Shown here one piece after another: positions 19,096 to 28,449 of a stretch of DNA of 64,000 nt (its first letter is position 1; every line of letters begins with the position of its first letter). Position numbers and translations under genes: made by a program. The notes under the pieces are model-generated. The model made no database searches and was not told the origin of the DNA. It saw only the letters and a program-made list of their open reading frames with translations. The DNA is taken from contig JBBDRB010000086.1 in NCBI GenBank assembly GCA_040905685.1, positions 28,201-92,200 on the forward strand, written 5' to 3'. Source of the DNA: JBBDMU01 sp040905685. GTDB lineage: Bacteria; Bacteroidota; Rhodothermia; Balneolales; Natronogracilivirgulaceae.

Positions 19096-19941
19096 ATGAA
19101 ACACCCCACGAATATCATTATGGATTCAGGTAAAGTTAAGCAAATGCAAACAGGGTTCATCGTAGTCTTAATGATGATCCTCTTTACGGCCAGCCCGCAA
19201 ACCCGGAATCATCGTGTTACGATAATCGCCCACCGGGGCGCAATGGTCGAACGCCCTGAGAATACCATGGCCGCCTATCAACGGGCCGCTGAACTGGGAG
19301 CCGATATGATAGAGATCGATCTCCGCACAAGCCGCGACGGCTTTCTGTATGTTCTGCATGATGCCCATCTGGACCGTACGACCCGAAGGCAGGGAGACGC
19401 TTCTGAACTTACCCTGGCCGAATTGGGAAAGCTCGATGCAGGATCATGGTTTGATCCTATTTATTCAGCCGAAACCATTCCCTCGTTTCGGCAGGTCCTG
19501 GATTGGGCTTTACATACTGATCTCCAATTGCTTCTGGATCTAAAAGAATCCGGTCCCGGATATAACGAAACGGTAGCCGCCGAGGTACTTTCTGCCGGTA
19601 TGGAGGATAGGGTAATCGTTGGCGTCCGCTCTCCGGAACAGGCCACGGAATTTAACAGGCTGCTGCCGGACGCCCGGAAGTTGGCATTTATGGGATCTGC
19701 GGATGATATAGAGCTTTATGCGGAAGCCGGTACAGGTATAATGCGTGTGTGGTTATCCTGGCTCGATGAAGATCCGGCTTTGGCCGGCCGGGTAGCTAAA
19801 ACCAACCGGAAGCTGATGATAAACGGTACCCAGGGAGATTTGGAAGAAACCAGGAAGATCATGAGTTATGAGCCGGATTGGATCCTCGTTGACGATCCGG
19901 CCAGACTCCGGCATTCACTGGAAGAGCTATATCCCCGTTGA
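19096..19941 (+). CDS. Glycerophosphodiester phosphodiesterase, exported
   Basis: A 281-residue GDPD-family enzyme of the triose-isomerase-barrel fold. The catalytic elements are IIAHRGAMVERPENT (HRG with PENT), MIEIDLRTSRDG (metal-binding Glu and Asp) and YVLHDAHLDRTT (second catalytic His). It hydrolyses glycerophosphodiesters to glycerol-3-phosphate and an alcohol. A hydrophobic segment (FIVVLMMILFTAS) precedes the barrel, which suggests export. TTG 19087 opens the frame, but ATG 19096 is more likely; ATGs further in are possible because the signal peptide starts near MQTGF. Confidence 0.88.
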   Translation: MKHPTNIIMDSGKVKQMQTGFIVVLMMILFTASPQTRNHRVTIIAHRGAMVERPENTMAAYQRAAELGADMIEIDLRTSRDGFLYVLHDAHLDRTTRRQGDASELTLAELGKLDAGSWFDPIYSAETIPSFRQVLDWALHTDLQLLLDLKESGPGYNETVAAEVLSAGMEDRVIVGVRSPEQATEFNRLLPDARKLAFMGSADDIELYAEAGTGIMRVWLSWLDEDPALAGRVAKTNRKLMINGTQGDLEETRKIMSYEPDWILVDDPARLRHSLEELYPR

Positions 19942-20170
19942 AGCAAAAAGGCCCGCATGAAAAGAGGGATATATTTGTATTGATGAATATATTTATTATT
20001 CTATATATTAGATATAAACTATTCGTCACCAAAAACCATTATTATCATCATAGAGAGAAAACTCCCACGAAGAGGTGTCGTACGGTATCTATATTGACCT
20101 GTTACAGACAGGGGAAATGGGGCTCACTAATAAAATGATTCTGAGTAAATAACTTTACCTATATTCGATC

Positions 20171-20683
20171 ATGAAACAACTATGGCCGACTATTATATTA
20201 TGCATTGTTGCAACCTGCAGCTACGGGCAATCATTAGAGATTGGCTATTCCCCCAATTCTTCGACCGTGTGGGCTACCACCCCTGATGTTTCGCATTTTA
20301 CAATGGGGGTAAATTTCTATGAAACCGGCGTATTTACGGCCTATGTGCGATACGTTCGCCTGACTTTCCAGAAAACCTACTGGGATGAAACAGGGCAGAT
20401 CATTGCCGATACCCATGATGCCCTTTTCTTCATTCCACTGAAATTCCGTTATGAAAACGGGCGGTTTGAACTTTTTCAAAGAAGCGGCCTGGGAAGGTTT
20501 TTTGAGCATTTCCCAACCGTAAGAGGCATGAAAACCCATTTTATTCTCGAAGCCGGGGCTAAATTCCGCATCAGTAACCACACCTACATTACCCTGGTGT
20601 ATTCTCACATTTCCAACGGCTACCGGTCCCGGCTCAACCCGGGTGTGGACAATTTTGTCCCTTCGTTTGTGGTTTCCTTTTAA
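20171..20683 (+). CDS. PagL/acyloxyacyl-hydrolase-like outer-membrane lipid A deacylase
   Basis: A 170-residue protein with a signal peptide (IILCIVATCSYGQS) followed by alternating beta-strand sequence consistent with a small outer-membrane barrel. Near the C-terminus YSHISNGY carries the His and Ser expected for the PagL-type active site. PagL removes the 3-O acyl chain of lipid A. The rest of the sequence is diverged, so the specificity is inferred. It converges with ftsH, only 1 bp apart. The 229-bp gap upstream is A/T-rich and contains a 66-codon frame that I do not believe is a gene. Confidence 0.7.
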   Translation: MKQLWPTIILCIVATCSYGQSLEIGYSPNSSTVWATTPDVSHFTMGVNFYETGVFTAYVRYVRLTFQKTYWDETGQIIADTHDALFFIPLKFRYENGRFELFQRSGLGRFFEHFPTVRGMKTHFILEAGAKFRISNHTYITLVYSHISNGYRSRLNPGVDNFVPSFVVSF

Positions 20684-20684
20684 T

Positions 20685-22595
20685 TTATTTACCCACTAGC
20701 TTCAGGATCTCCTCGCCCATAACTTCCTCTTTTTCAAGCAGGAGCTCGGCCAGCCTGTCAAGCGAAGACCTGTAGGTTTTCAGAACTTCCTCAGCCCTGC
20801 GAAAGGCTTCTTCCAGGATCTTATTGGCTTCTTTGTCGGCCTCCCGCGCGGTCTCGTCACTGTACTCACGCTGTGAACCCATCTGTTCTCCGATAAAGAC
20901 CTCGTCCCGTTGTCCGCCGAGGGCCGTGAACCGGAATTTTTCGCTCATTCCCCAGTCCAGCACCATCTTCCTGGCCAGTTTGGTGACCTGCTTTAAATCA
21001 TTTTCCGCACCGCTGGTAGCCGTGCCAAAAATCATCCGCTCGGCAGCCCGTCCTCCCATAATCACAGCCAGCCTGTCGAGCAGATACTCCCTGCGGTACA
21101 GGTAGCGGTCCCCTTCCGGCATCTGCTGGGTCACCCCCATGGCCTGTCCCCTCGGGATGATCGTTACTTTATGTATGGGGTCGGTATTATCCAGGACCGC
21201 AGCAACAATAGCATGGCCTCCCTCATGATAGGCCAGCAACCGCCGCTCCTCGTCTTCCAGGATGACGCCTTTTCGTTCCAGCCCCATCGTCACCTTGTCC
21301 CGGGCCAGGTCAATATCACGCTGGGTTATTTTATCCCGGTTATCACGGCCCGTGAGCAGGGCGGCCTCGTTGAGCAGGTTTTCAAGGTCGGCACCGCTGA
21401 ATCCGGGAGTACCCCGTGCAATTTTGTCCATGTCGATATCATCGGCCAGGGGTTTGTTTTTGGCATGCACCCTGAGAATTTTAACACGGTCATCCTTGGT
21501 AGGAAGGGAAACTTCTACCCTTCGATTAAATCTTCCCGGCCTCAACAGCGCTTTATCCAGTATATCCGGCCTGTTCGTTGCCGCCATGACAATTACATTT
21601 TCGTGGGGTTCAAAACCATCCATTTCGGATAAAAGCTGATTGAGGGTCTGTTCCCGCTCATCGTGTCCCCCCCCGAGTCCCGTGCCCCTTCGCCGGCCAA
21701 TGGAATCCAGTTCATCAATAAAAATGATGCTTGGCGAGGACTCTTTTGCATTCTTGAACATATCCCGCACCCGTTTAGCTCCTACTCCAACCAACATCTC
21801 CATGAAGTCCGACCCCGTAATAGAGAAAAAAGGAACACCGGCCTCACCGGCAACGGCCCGGGCCATCAGGGTTTTACCCGTACCGGGGGCGCCATACAGC
21901 AATATCCCTTTGGGCAGCTTAACGCCAAGTTTCTCGAATTTGGAAGGTTCTTCCAGATAAGCTACAATCTCCTGAAGCTCCTGCTTGGCTTCATCCGACC
22001 CGGCGACATCCTCAAAAGTGGTCCTTTTCCCTTCTTCGGGCTTGTGCAGCTTTGCCTGACTTTTGCCGATGGAAAACATGCCCTGTCCGTCACCGCCCTG
22101 CATTCGCCGGAACATGATAATGCCTATCAGCAGGATAATAAAAAATGGGACCGTCATAAAAAGTATCCACAGCCAGGTATTATCCTGTTCGGGAACTACG
22201 GCTACGCTAACGCCCTGCTCTTCCAGTAACGCCATAAGGTTATCGTCCCCGAACGGAGGCAGATAGGTCTCAAACTCGGAAAAGCGGACGGTATCCTCTT
22301 CGGCCGTTACCCGTTCAGAGGGTTGATTCAACTGGCCGGTTAAACGCTCCCCCTGTACCGTGACCTCTTCTACGTTGCCCTGGCGCAGTTCGGTTAAGAA
22401 ACGGCTGTAATCAATCTGATCCGGGCCAAGCACCCCGTCGAAGTAGGAATAAAACAGCCACAGGACCAGCATGGAGGCTATTACTATATAAAATAGCATG
22501 ATCCCGGATACCCCTTGTTCCGGTGGCTTATGTTGACCGCGGTATCCACCTCCCGATGGCTTCCCACGGTCATCTGTTTGGTTGCTTTCAGACAC
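20685..22595 (-). CDS. ftsH: ATP-dependent zinc metalloprotease FtsH
   Basis: A 636-residue membrane-anchored AAA protease. In order: a glycine-rich N-terminus, first membrane helix (IMLFYIVIASMLVLWLFY), the periplasmic domain, second helix (WLWILFMTVPFFIILLIGIIMF), the AAA domain with Walker A GAPGTGKT and Walker B IIFIDELDSIG, then the zinc protease motif HEGGH (HEAGH is more common; HEGGH is also found) in AYHEGGHAIVAA. It degrades misfolded membrane proteins and short-lived regulators. Its length matches the usual 610-680 residues. Confidence 0.97.
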   Translation of the reverse strand: MSESNQTDDRGKPSGGGYRGQHKPPEQGVSGIMLFYIVIASMLVLWLFYSYFDGVLGPDQIDYSRFLTELRQGNVEEVTVQGERLTGQLNQPSERVTAEEDTVRFSEFETYLPPFGDDNLMALLEEQGVSVAVVPEQDNTWLWILFMTVPFFIILLIGIIMFRRMQGGDGQGMFSIGKSQAKLHKPEEGKRTTFEDVAGSDEAKQELQEIVAYLEEPSKFEKLGVKLPKGILLYGAPGTGKTLMARAVAGEAGVPFFSITGSDFMEMLVGVGAKRVRDMFKNAKESSPSIIFIDELDSIGRRRGTGLGGGHDEREQTLNQLLSEMDGFEPHENVIVMAATNRPDILDKALLRPGRFNRRVEVSLPTKDDRVKILRVHAKNKPLADDIDMDKIARGTPGFSGADLENLLNEAALLTGRDNRDKITQRDIDLARDKVTMGLERKGVILEDEERRLLAYHEGGHAIVAAVLDNTDPIHKVTIIPRGQAMGVTQQMPEGDRYLYRREYLLDRLAVIMGGRAAERMIFGTATSGAENDLKQVTKLARKMVLDWGMSEKFRFTALGGQRDEVFIGEQMGSQREYSDETAREADKEANKILEEAFRRAEEVLKTYRSSLDRLAELLLEKEEVMGEEILKLVGK

Positions 22596-22749
22596 GTAAA
22601 AATGATTTGAGCATGATCAAAAATAACACCTGCCTGTATAACAGGTAATAATGATGACAGGTTCAATAATATCCAAAGAACTCCTTTTCATCTTATCATC
22701 AATCGTTTATATTAATTCTAACCTCAGAATACGAATATACACTCTCCCG

Positions 22750-24168
22750 ATGAAAACTTTAGTCATTGGCCCTCCTTCCAGGGACCGGACTACCCTGGAA
22801 TCAACCCTCATTGCACGCAATCATCAAATCTCGGTGTATGATAAGGTCGAAGAGGCCTATCGGGATTTTGAGGCGTTGCAACCCGTATTGATCCTGTTGA
22901 CCCATACGGGTGATAAAGCCATGCAGTTCTGCAAGTTCGTCCGGTCATTGCCTGAGGGGAACAGCATAACCATACTGGCCGTTCTGACGGAAATTGACCA
23001 GAAGCATCTTGATGATATCATTGCAGCTGAAATTGATGAATGCATTATTGAATCCATTCACAACACCGAGCGGCTAAATGTGCGCCTTGCCTTTGCGGAA
23101 CGCCAGGTGACGGAAAAAACCCGGCGAAATAAAGCCGAGAACAACCTTCGCTTAAGTGAGGCCCACGCCCGGAGCATCCTGGAGATGACCGTCGACGGAA
23201 TCATTACCATTGACAAGGTAGGAACCATACGTTCTTACAATAAAGCCGCAGAGCGCCTTTTCGGATATCAGACCGAAGAGGTAATCGGCAATAACGTATC
23301 CATGCTGATGCCGGAACCCTATAAAAAAGAGCACGACGGATACCTGGATAACTATATGAAATCGGGGCATCGAAAAATCATAGGTATCGGAAGGGAAGTC
23401 TCCGGCAAGAGAAAGGACGGATCGGTTTTCCCCATGTATCTGGCCGTCAGTGAGGTGGAACTGCGCGACCAGAGAATATTCACCGGCATTGTTCGTGATA
23501 TCTCCGGACAAAGGCGGCTGGAACAGGAGATTCTCCGTATCAGTGAACATGAACGGCAACGCATCGGGCAGGACCTGCATGACGGGTTGGGACAGATGCT
23601 AACGGGTATCGGGCTGATCAGTCAGAACGTATCCAAAAACCTGGAGAAAGAAAACAGTTCCCAGACCGCTGAAGTGAAAGAAATCACAAAGCTTATCAGG
23701 GAAGCCGATCAGCATGCACGGGGTCTGGCACGGGGACTGATTCCTGTGGAATTTGACAGCCAGGGGTTATCGGCTGCCCTGGAAAGACTATCGGATAATG
23801 TCCGGAAGCTCTTTAACATCGCCTGCGACTTTACTGAAATTCACCCCTGCCATTTTGACGATCCGGCCATGGTCATCCATTTGTATCGCATTGCCCAGGA
23901 GGCGGTTAGCAATGCGGTTAAACACGGCAAAGCTGATGAGGTCGAGATCATCCTGGATGGCAGTCAGGATCGCCTGTACCTGCAGGTTATGGACAACGGC
24001 CATGGTTTCCCTGACAACTGGGAGGAGGACAAGGGACTCGGGGTACGGATTATGCAATTCCGGGCCCGGTTAATTGGTGCAGAGCTGGACATCCGCAGTA
24101 AAAAAGATGAAGGGACCGTCATTGCCTGTAAGTTGCTCGATATTGCCTACCCCGAAAATTATGCTTAA
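22750..24168 (+). CDS. Sensor histidine kinase with FixL-like PAS domain
   Basis: A 472-residue soluble NarL/DegS-type kinase. Residues 1-110 resemble a receiver fold without the phosphoryl Asp context (VLILLTHTGDKAM). A PAS domain covers about 135-250; it contains EPYKKEHDGYL with His195 and IIGIGREVSG with Arg215, the same 20-residue spacing as the heme-ligand His and distal Arg of FixL. HisKA_3 follows with GQDLHDGLGQ (His277 phosphoacceptor), then HATPase_c (VMDNGHGF, GLGVRIM). The frame opens at 22651, but ATG 22750 starts the fold. It overlaps the next gene by 8 bp. Confidence 0.85.
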   Translation: MKTLVIGPPSRDRTTLESTLIARNHQISVYDKVEEAYRDFEALQPVLILLTHTGDKAMQFCKFVRSLPEGNSITILAVLTEIDQKHLDDIIAAEIDECIIESIHNTERLNVRLAFAERQVTEKTRRNKAENNLRLSEAHARSILEMTVDGIITIDKVGTIRSYNKAAERLFGYQTEEVIGNNVSMLMPEPYKKEHDGYLDNYMKSGHRKIIGIGREVSGKRKDGSVFPMYLAVSEVELRDQRIFTGIVRDISGQRRLEQEILRISEHERQRIGQDLHDGLGQMLTGIGLISQNVSKNLEKENSSQTAEVKEITKLIREADQHARGLARGLIPVEFDSQGLSAALERLSDNVRKLFNIACDFTEIHPCHFDDPAMVIHLYRIAQEAVSNAVKHGKADEVEIILDGSQDRLYLQVMDNGHGFPDNWEEDKGLGVRIMQFRARLIGAELDIRSKKDEGTVIACKLLDIAYPENYA

Positions 24169-24805
24169 AGTCATTATAGTAGACGATCACCCCCTGATGC
24201 GCAAAGGAATGGCCTTGACGCTGTCTTCTGAAATGGATATTGATGTGGTCGCCCAGGCCTCCAGTGCCGAAGAAGCCCTCGATATGCTAAAAACGCTGAA
24301 ACCGGATGCCGCCGTGGTTGACATTTCCCTGCCCGGGATGAACGGTATTGACCTGATCAGGCACCTGCAGACATTCCGTCCGGAAATTAAAGCCCTGGTC
24401 GTATCCCGTCACGATGAGGAACTCTATGCCGAGCGCGCCATCCGTGCCGGCGCAAAGGGATACCTGATGAAACTGGAAGCCGGAGACGTGATTGTTCAGG
24501 CAATGCGCCGCATAGCAAGCGGCGGGATCTATATCAGTGAGGAGATTAACAACCGCCTGCTTATGAACATGGCCACAGGCAAAACGAATAAAAGCCATTC
24601 CCCGCTTGAAATGCTCAGTGACCGGGAGCTTGAGGTATTCGAACTCATCGGCAAAGGTAAAAGTACCCGGGAAATAGCAGACCAATTGCATGTTTCGGTT
24701 AAAACGGTGGAAACCTACCGTTCCCGGATCAAGGAAAAACTAAACATAGGCTCAGCCTCTGAACTCATGCAACAGGCCGTACAGTGGATGTCCAACGGGG
24801 GCTAG
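24161..24805 (+). CDS. NarL/LuxR-family response regulator
   Basis: A 214-residue regulator: a receiver domain with IIVDDHPLMRKG, phosphoacceptor in AAVVDISLPGMNG and conserved Lys in GAKGYLMK, then a LuxR helix-turn-helix (LSDRELEVFELIGKGKSTRE, VSVKTVETYRSRIKEKLNI). It is the cognate partner of the FixL-like kinase, whose stop lies inside this gene's first codons (8-bp overlap). ATG 24161 gives the normal receiver start. The end overlaps the convergent beta-helix gene by 4 bp at a shared CTAG. Confidence 0.93.
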   Translation: MLKVIIVDDHPLMRKGMALTLSSEMDIDVVAQASSAEEALDMLKTLKPDAAVVDISLPGMNGIDLIRHLQTFRPEIKALVVSRHDEELYAERAIRAGAKGYLMKLEAGDVIVQAMRRIASGGIYISEEINNRLLMNMATGKTNKSHSPLEMLSDRELEVFELIGKGKSTREIADQLHVSVKTVETYRSRIKEKLNIGSASELMQQAVQWMSNGG

Positions 24806-26214
24806 GGAACCCGGTTTATAGAATTGTGGCTGTCGGTGATCTTTTTGTTGTCCGGCCCTATGATTAATTCTCGTTTGATGATATTACCGGACAGGATGCA
24901 TGAAACCGTGGCGAAAATACCGCATGTTTCTACATTATTCGAACCGATTATATGAAAATCAGTCGGGTCATTGGCCCCGGGGGAGTTTATGCTGATATCT
25001 TTTTGGACCGTATTGTTTTCCAATGAATTACTGAAGCAGGTATTCGACCGGATATGGATATTATGGCAGAAATAACTCCATATGCCGGCACGTGCACAGC
25101 CTTTTACCGTGTTATGACTGATCAGGCCATGGTCACAGTACTCCAGCACGATTCCATGTCCCCCGGCGCCCGAAATGAAATTACCGTCAATTTCGATGTG
25201 GGATATTTCAGGGCCGGACTCTATGGATCGCATATGAATGCCGTTTGAATTTATCGACCGCAATGTATTGTTGGCAATAGATATATTGGACCCGGAGGTG
25301 GCGGTTTTTGCCTCCATGAAAATGCCCTGACCGCACCGGTCAAATAAATTATTGGCAATGGTTACATCCTGCCAGTTCTGGGCGACAATACCCTCCTTCC
25401 CCAGATTAATAAACTCACAATTGGCAATAGTGATGTATTCGTGCCGGGCTCCTTCCCTCGTCGAATGGGTACCAATTCCGGCCGTATTGCCATTTTGGAA
25501 GGTGCATCTGTTGATGAGAACATTACGGCAGGTGGTCTCGTCTGACTCTCCGAACCACGGAAACATACCGGGCGAGCCCATCAGGTCGATTTGCACCATC
25601 TCCGTGGAACTGCGTGTCAGCGTCATTCCTTCAAAATGACAATCCTGGATCGTGGCCCCGTCAATGGCATTGATCTCCACGTGATGCCAGTTAAATACAT
25701 CCCGTACCGTCAAATCCCGGATGGTAATGTTGCGGGCATGACCAAATCCCAGGGGGGTAACATTGGATGGGAAACGCGCCGCCCTGGCATCCCATATTCC
25801 ACCTTCCACGGTGATATTACCCTGGCCTTCATACCCGTTGACCGTTTCCGTTCCATTGACCAGCATAGCATCCATATCGGAATTGCGGGCTATACGGGCA
25901 TTTTTGGCTAGTTTCAGGGTGGTGTTCTGGTATATTACCAGTACCCCGGTAATATTATAAACGCCGGCGGGTACATACACCGTCCCGATTCCATGGTCCC
26001 TTGCATAAACCAGTGCATCGCGGATGGGCCGGGTATCATCGGCCCGGCCATCTCCCATGGCCCCGAATTCCGTTACGTTGCAAACCGGAGCGGATTCAAA
26101 AACCCGGTCTCCTGCAACGGCACAGGCCGCGCCGTTAAATGCCAGAGGATAACCGATGACCGCGCCTGATCCGGCGGCCATGGACTTGAAGAATTTCCTG
26201 CGGGTTGAATTCAT
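24802..26214 (-). CDS. Tat-exported right-handed beta-helix protein (pectate-lyase superfamily)
   Basis: A 470-residue protein with a twin-arginine signal (STRRKFFKSMAAGSGAVIG). The mature part opens with the pectate-lyase-3-like segment VTEFGAMGDGRADDTRPIRDAL and continues with many beta-helix coils (ITIANCEFINLGKEGI, VTIANNLFDRCGQGIF, ISIANNTLRSINSNGI, LISHNTVKGCARAGI). It is probably a periplasmic polysaccharide lyase, hydrolase or epimerase. The frame opens at 26361, but ATG 26214 starts the Tat signal. It could act on the same class of glycans as the alginate-lyase family gene. Confidence 0.85.
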   Translation of the reverse strand: MNSTRRKFFKSMAAGSGAVIGYPLAFNGAACAVAGDRVFESAPVCNVTEFGAMGDGRADDTRPIRDALVYARDHGIGTVYVPAGVYNITGVLVIYQNTTLKLAKNARIARNSDMDAMLVNGTETVNGYEGQGNITVEGGIWDARAARFPSNVTPLGFGHARNITIRDLTVRDVFNWHHVEINAIDGATIQDCHFEGMTLTRSSTEMVQIDLMGSPGMFPWFGESDETTCRNVLINRCTFQNGNTAGIGTHSTREGARHEYITIANCEFINLGKEGIVAQNWQDVTIANNLFDRCGQGIFMEAKTATSGSNISIANNTLRSINSNGIHMRSIESGPEISHIEIDGNFISGAGGHGIVLEYCDHGLISHNTVKGCARAGIWSYFCHNIHIRSNTCFSNSLENNTVQKDISINSPGANDPTDFHIIGSNNVETCGIFATVSCILSGNIIKRELIIGPDNKKITDSHNSINRVP

Positions 26215-26410
26215 AGAACAGAGGTTTGTTATTATTTCTGCACCGATGGCACCGTAAATGTAAGGGAATAACCTACAAAGCACTTCTTTATCCCCTACAG
26301 GTCTTTCAGGATTGGCATGGCAAACCCTGACAGGTATTTTGCTCATTTTTACATCATACAAAGTGAGGGTAACCTCATCGGAATTCTAAATAACATAAAG
26401 ATAAATTATT

Positions 26411-26995
26411 ATGAAACGGATATTTAGTTTTTTTACTGTAATCACCGTGCTGACGCTAAGCACCGCCCTGGCTCAGAATACCTCTTATAAAATTGCTGCT
26501 GGCAGTCAGGTCATTATTGAAGGGACCTCCACTGTTCATGACTGGTCGGTGGAAATTGATAAATTACAATCCGGTTTGGTCGTAAGCTCCGGTGAGGACG
26601 CTTACTCCATCCTCAACACTACCATTGATATCAAAGTTGATGATCTGAAATCGGGCAAGGGCCGTATGGACCGTCTGATGCATAGTGCCTTGAAAAAAGA
26701 CGCTCATCCCGCCATCACCTTCCGTCTTGATCCGGCCCGGACGACCCTAACCGGATCCAATGGAACCATGACCGTTACGGTTACCGGTTCGGTAAACATC
26801 GCCGGGGTGGAGCGCATGATATCACTTAACCTGGATGGAAAACGGAATGCAGACCAAACCGTTCAGTTCACCGGATATAAAGATTTGAAAATGTCAGACT
26901 TCAAGGTGGATCCCCCAACGGCTATGCTGGGCACGATCCGTTCAGGCAATGATATCACGATCCGTTTCGATCTGCGTTATTCACCGGTAAACTGA
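26411..26995 (+). CDS. YceI-family periplasmic protein 1
   Basis: A 194-residue protein with a signal peptide (ITVLTLSTALAQ) and a complete YceI lipocalin-like barrel: VIIEGTSTVHDWSVEIDKL at the first strand and MDRLMHSALKKDAHPAITF in the middle. YceI proteins bind isoprenoid quinone-like lipids and often stand beside electron-transport genes. It is the first gene of a run of four that ends in a CopD-like protein, 9 bp from the next gene, directly upstream of the nos block. Function here is inferred from the fold only. Confidence 0.88.
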   Translation: MKRIFSFFTVITVLTLSTALAQNTSYKIAAGSQVIIEGTSTVHDWSVEIDKLQSGLVVSSGEDAYSILNTTIDIKVDDLKSGKGRMDRLMHSALKKDAHPAITFRLDPARTTLTGSNGTMTVTVTGSVNIAGVERMISLNLDGKRNADQTVQFTGYKDLKMSDFKVDPPTAMLGTIRSGNDITIRFDLRYSPVN

Positions 26996-27003
26996 GAACT
27001 GTC

Positions 27004-27621
27004 ATGCCTGTTTTTTCTATCCTGATAGCACTGATGGCCTTGACCGGCTTTGGATTCCCCAAAGCCGGCGACCTTACCGTTACGCTGATCGCGAAACAGG
27101 GAAGCATGATCTGGATTGAAGGAAGTACCAATGTGAATGACTTTCACTGTGACGCCCGAATATTCCATGGTATCGGACTGATGAAAGCCGGTAATATCAC
27201 CCCTGCCAAAAGGGTAAAAAAAAATGTTTTGAGCATTCAGGCCCACATTCCCATTGACGGCTTCGAATGTGGCAAACGTAGGATGAACCGTGATCTGTAC
27301 AATGCCTTGAAAGGCGACAGGCATCCGGAAATATCGTTTGAATTTCTGGAAGCGGCCATAGCCGGCGATTCCATAACCGTTACAGGCTATCTTACCGTTG
27401 CCGGGGTTGTTCAGATAATCGTGTTTGATGTAAAAGGATACGCTCAGGACGACACTGACTGGAGGATCAGCGGGTCTGCCAGTATTTTTATGAACGACTA
27501 TAACATCGATCCTCCATCCCCTTTATTAGGCATGATCAAGGTTAACGACCGCTTGTCAGTGAATTTTGATTTTCTGGTTGATGTAAACCATGACCTGTCC
27601 GAGGCCTATAACCATGAATAG
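27004..27621 (+). CDS. YceI-family periplasmic protein 2
   Basis: A 205-residue second YceI-type protein with a weak signal peptide (FSILIALMALTGFGFPKA). The barrel begins at SMIWIEGSTNVNDFHCDARI and contains MNRDLYNALKGDRHPEISFEF, matching the motif of the preceding protein. It has two cysteines that protein 1 lacks (FHCDARI, GFECGKRRM), so a disulfide or metal site is possible. It probably arose by tandem duplication. Its stop overlaps the next start by 8 bp. Confidence 0.82.
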   Translation: MPVFSILIALMALTGFGFPKAGDLTVTLIAKQGSMIWIEGSTNVNDFHCDARIFHGIGLMKAGNITPAKRVKKNVLSIQAHIPIDGFECGKRRMNRDLYNALKGDRHPEISFEFLEAAIAGDSITVTGYLTVAGVVQIIVFDVKGYAQDDTDWRISGSASIFMNDYNIDPPSPLLGMIKVNDRLSVNFDFLVDVNHDLSEAYNHE

Positions 27622-28438
27622 TTTAGTGGATTTTGATTTTCCCTGTTGCGGGACCGGGACGCAAAAGCTATCCAGCCTCATTGGAGTGGCCAAAAATATG
27701 CAGGAATTGCTACCGGGTGCTCCCCTTGTTTACAGGATATCGGGTGATGTAATAGAGATACACGTTCAAAGCAACGGCACCTTTGACGAAGATTACCGGC
27801 TGGGCATCATCAACAGCGGACTGGTTATATCCCGGCTGAGGAGAGTCATTGAGGATGTAGGTTATGTTCCGCTCGTGCAGAGCTTTCCCAATATGCTGGA
27901 GCCGAATCTTATTGCTTTTGTCCGGATTGCAAAGCAGGATCCGGTTCATGACTTTGCCGACTCAAAGCATGCGGTTATGGAACCCGTTTCCAATCCGGAA
28001 GGCGAGGCCTGCCTGCTCATCCTTAAATACATGCTGATTGACAAGAATGTCATGATATATGAATATACACGCCCGGCCCAGGTAAACCGGATTTTGAACG
28101 CCGGTCGTAACGGCAGGGATAACTCAGATCAAACCATTGTACCTGAGTACTGGAGCCTTTCGTTGCCGTTTTCCCGGCCCGATGCTATCGGCCGGCAATC
28201 CATGAATAGACTATGGCTTGTCAGTACACAATTTGACAATGCTATTTCCTGGCTCAGCGCGGGCAAAACCCTGGGCAGCCTGATGGTGTTCTGCCATGAG
28301 GGTTCCTGGCCGTACCAGTTTGATATCGATCTGGTTAAAGAAACGACCCGCCGCAACGATATCAGCAGGCAATTTACCGCCGCTGGACACACCCAGCTTC
28401 TGTTGAGTCCCGGGCTGATCAAGACAACAGGACACTAA
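27614..28438 (+). CDS. Acg-like degenerate nitroreductase-fold protein
   Basis: A 274-residue cytoplasmic protein without a signal. The segment LGIINSGLVISRLRRVIEDV followed by GYVPLVQSFP and LEPNLIAFVRI resembles the Acg/dormancy-type nitroreductase family, in which FMN sits in a lid-covered pocket. Classic nitroreductase residues are not obvious, so it may be flavin-poor or structural. An unusual paired cysteine (FPCCGTG) lies near the N-terminus. The start at 27614 overlaps the YceI gene by 8 bp. The assignment is remote and the function is unknown. Confidence 0.4.
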   Translation: MNSLVDFDFPCCGTGTQKLSSLIGVAKNMQELLPGAPLVYRISGDVIEIHVQSNGTFDEDYRLGIINSGLVISRLRRVIEDVGYVPLVQSFPNMLEPNLIAFVRIAKQDPVHDFADSKHAVMEPVSNPEGEACLLILKYMLIDKNVMIYEYTRPAQVNRILNAGRNGRDNSDQTIVPEYWSLSLPFSRPDAIGRQSMNRLWLVSTQFDNAISWLSAGKTLGSLMVFCHEGSWPYQFDIDLVKETTRRNDISRQFTAAGHTQLLLSPGLIKTTGH

Positions 28439-28449
28439 TCTTTTGTTCT

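Noticed and set aside
19938..20138. A 66-codon frame overlapping the end of the glycerophosphodiesterase gene.
   Set aside because: Composition is unlike neighbouring proteins, no domain or signal is seen, and the region is A/T-rich intergenic sequence.
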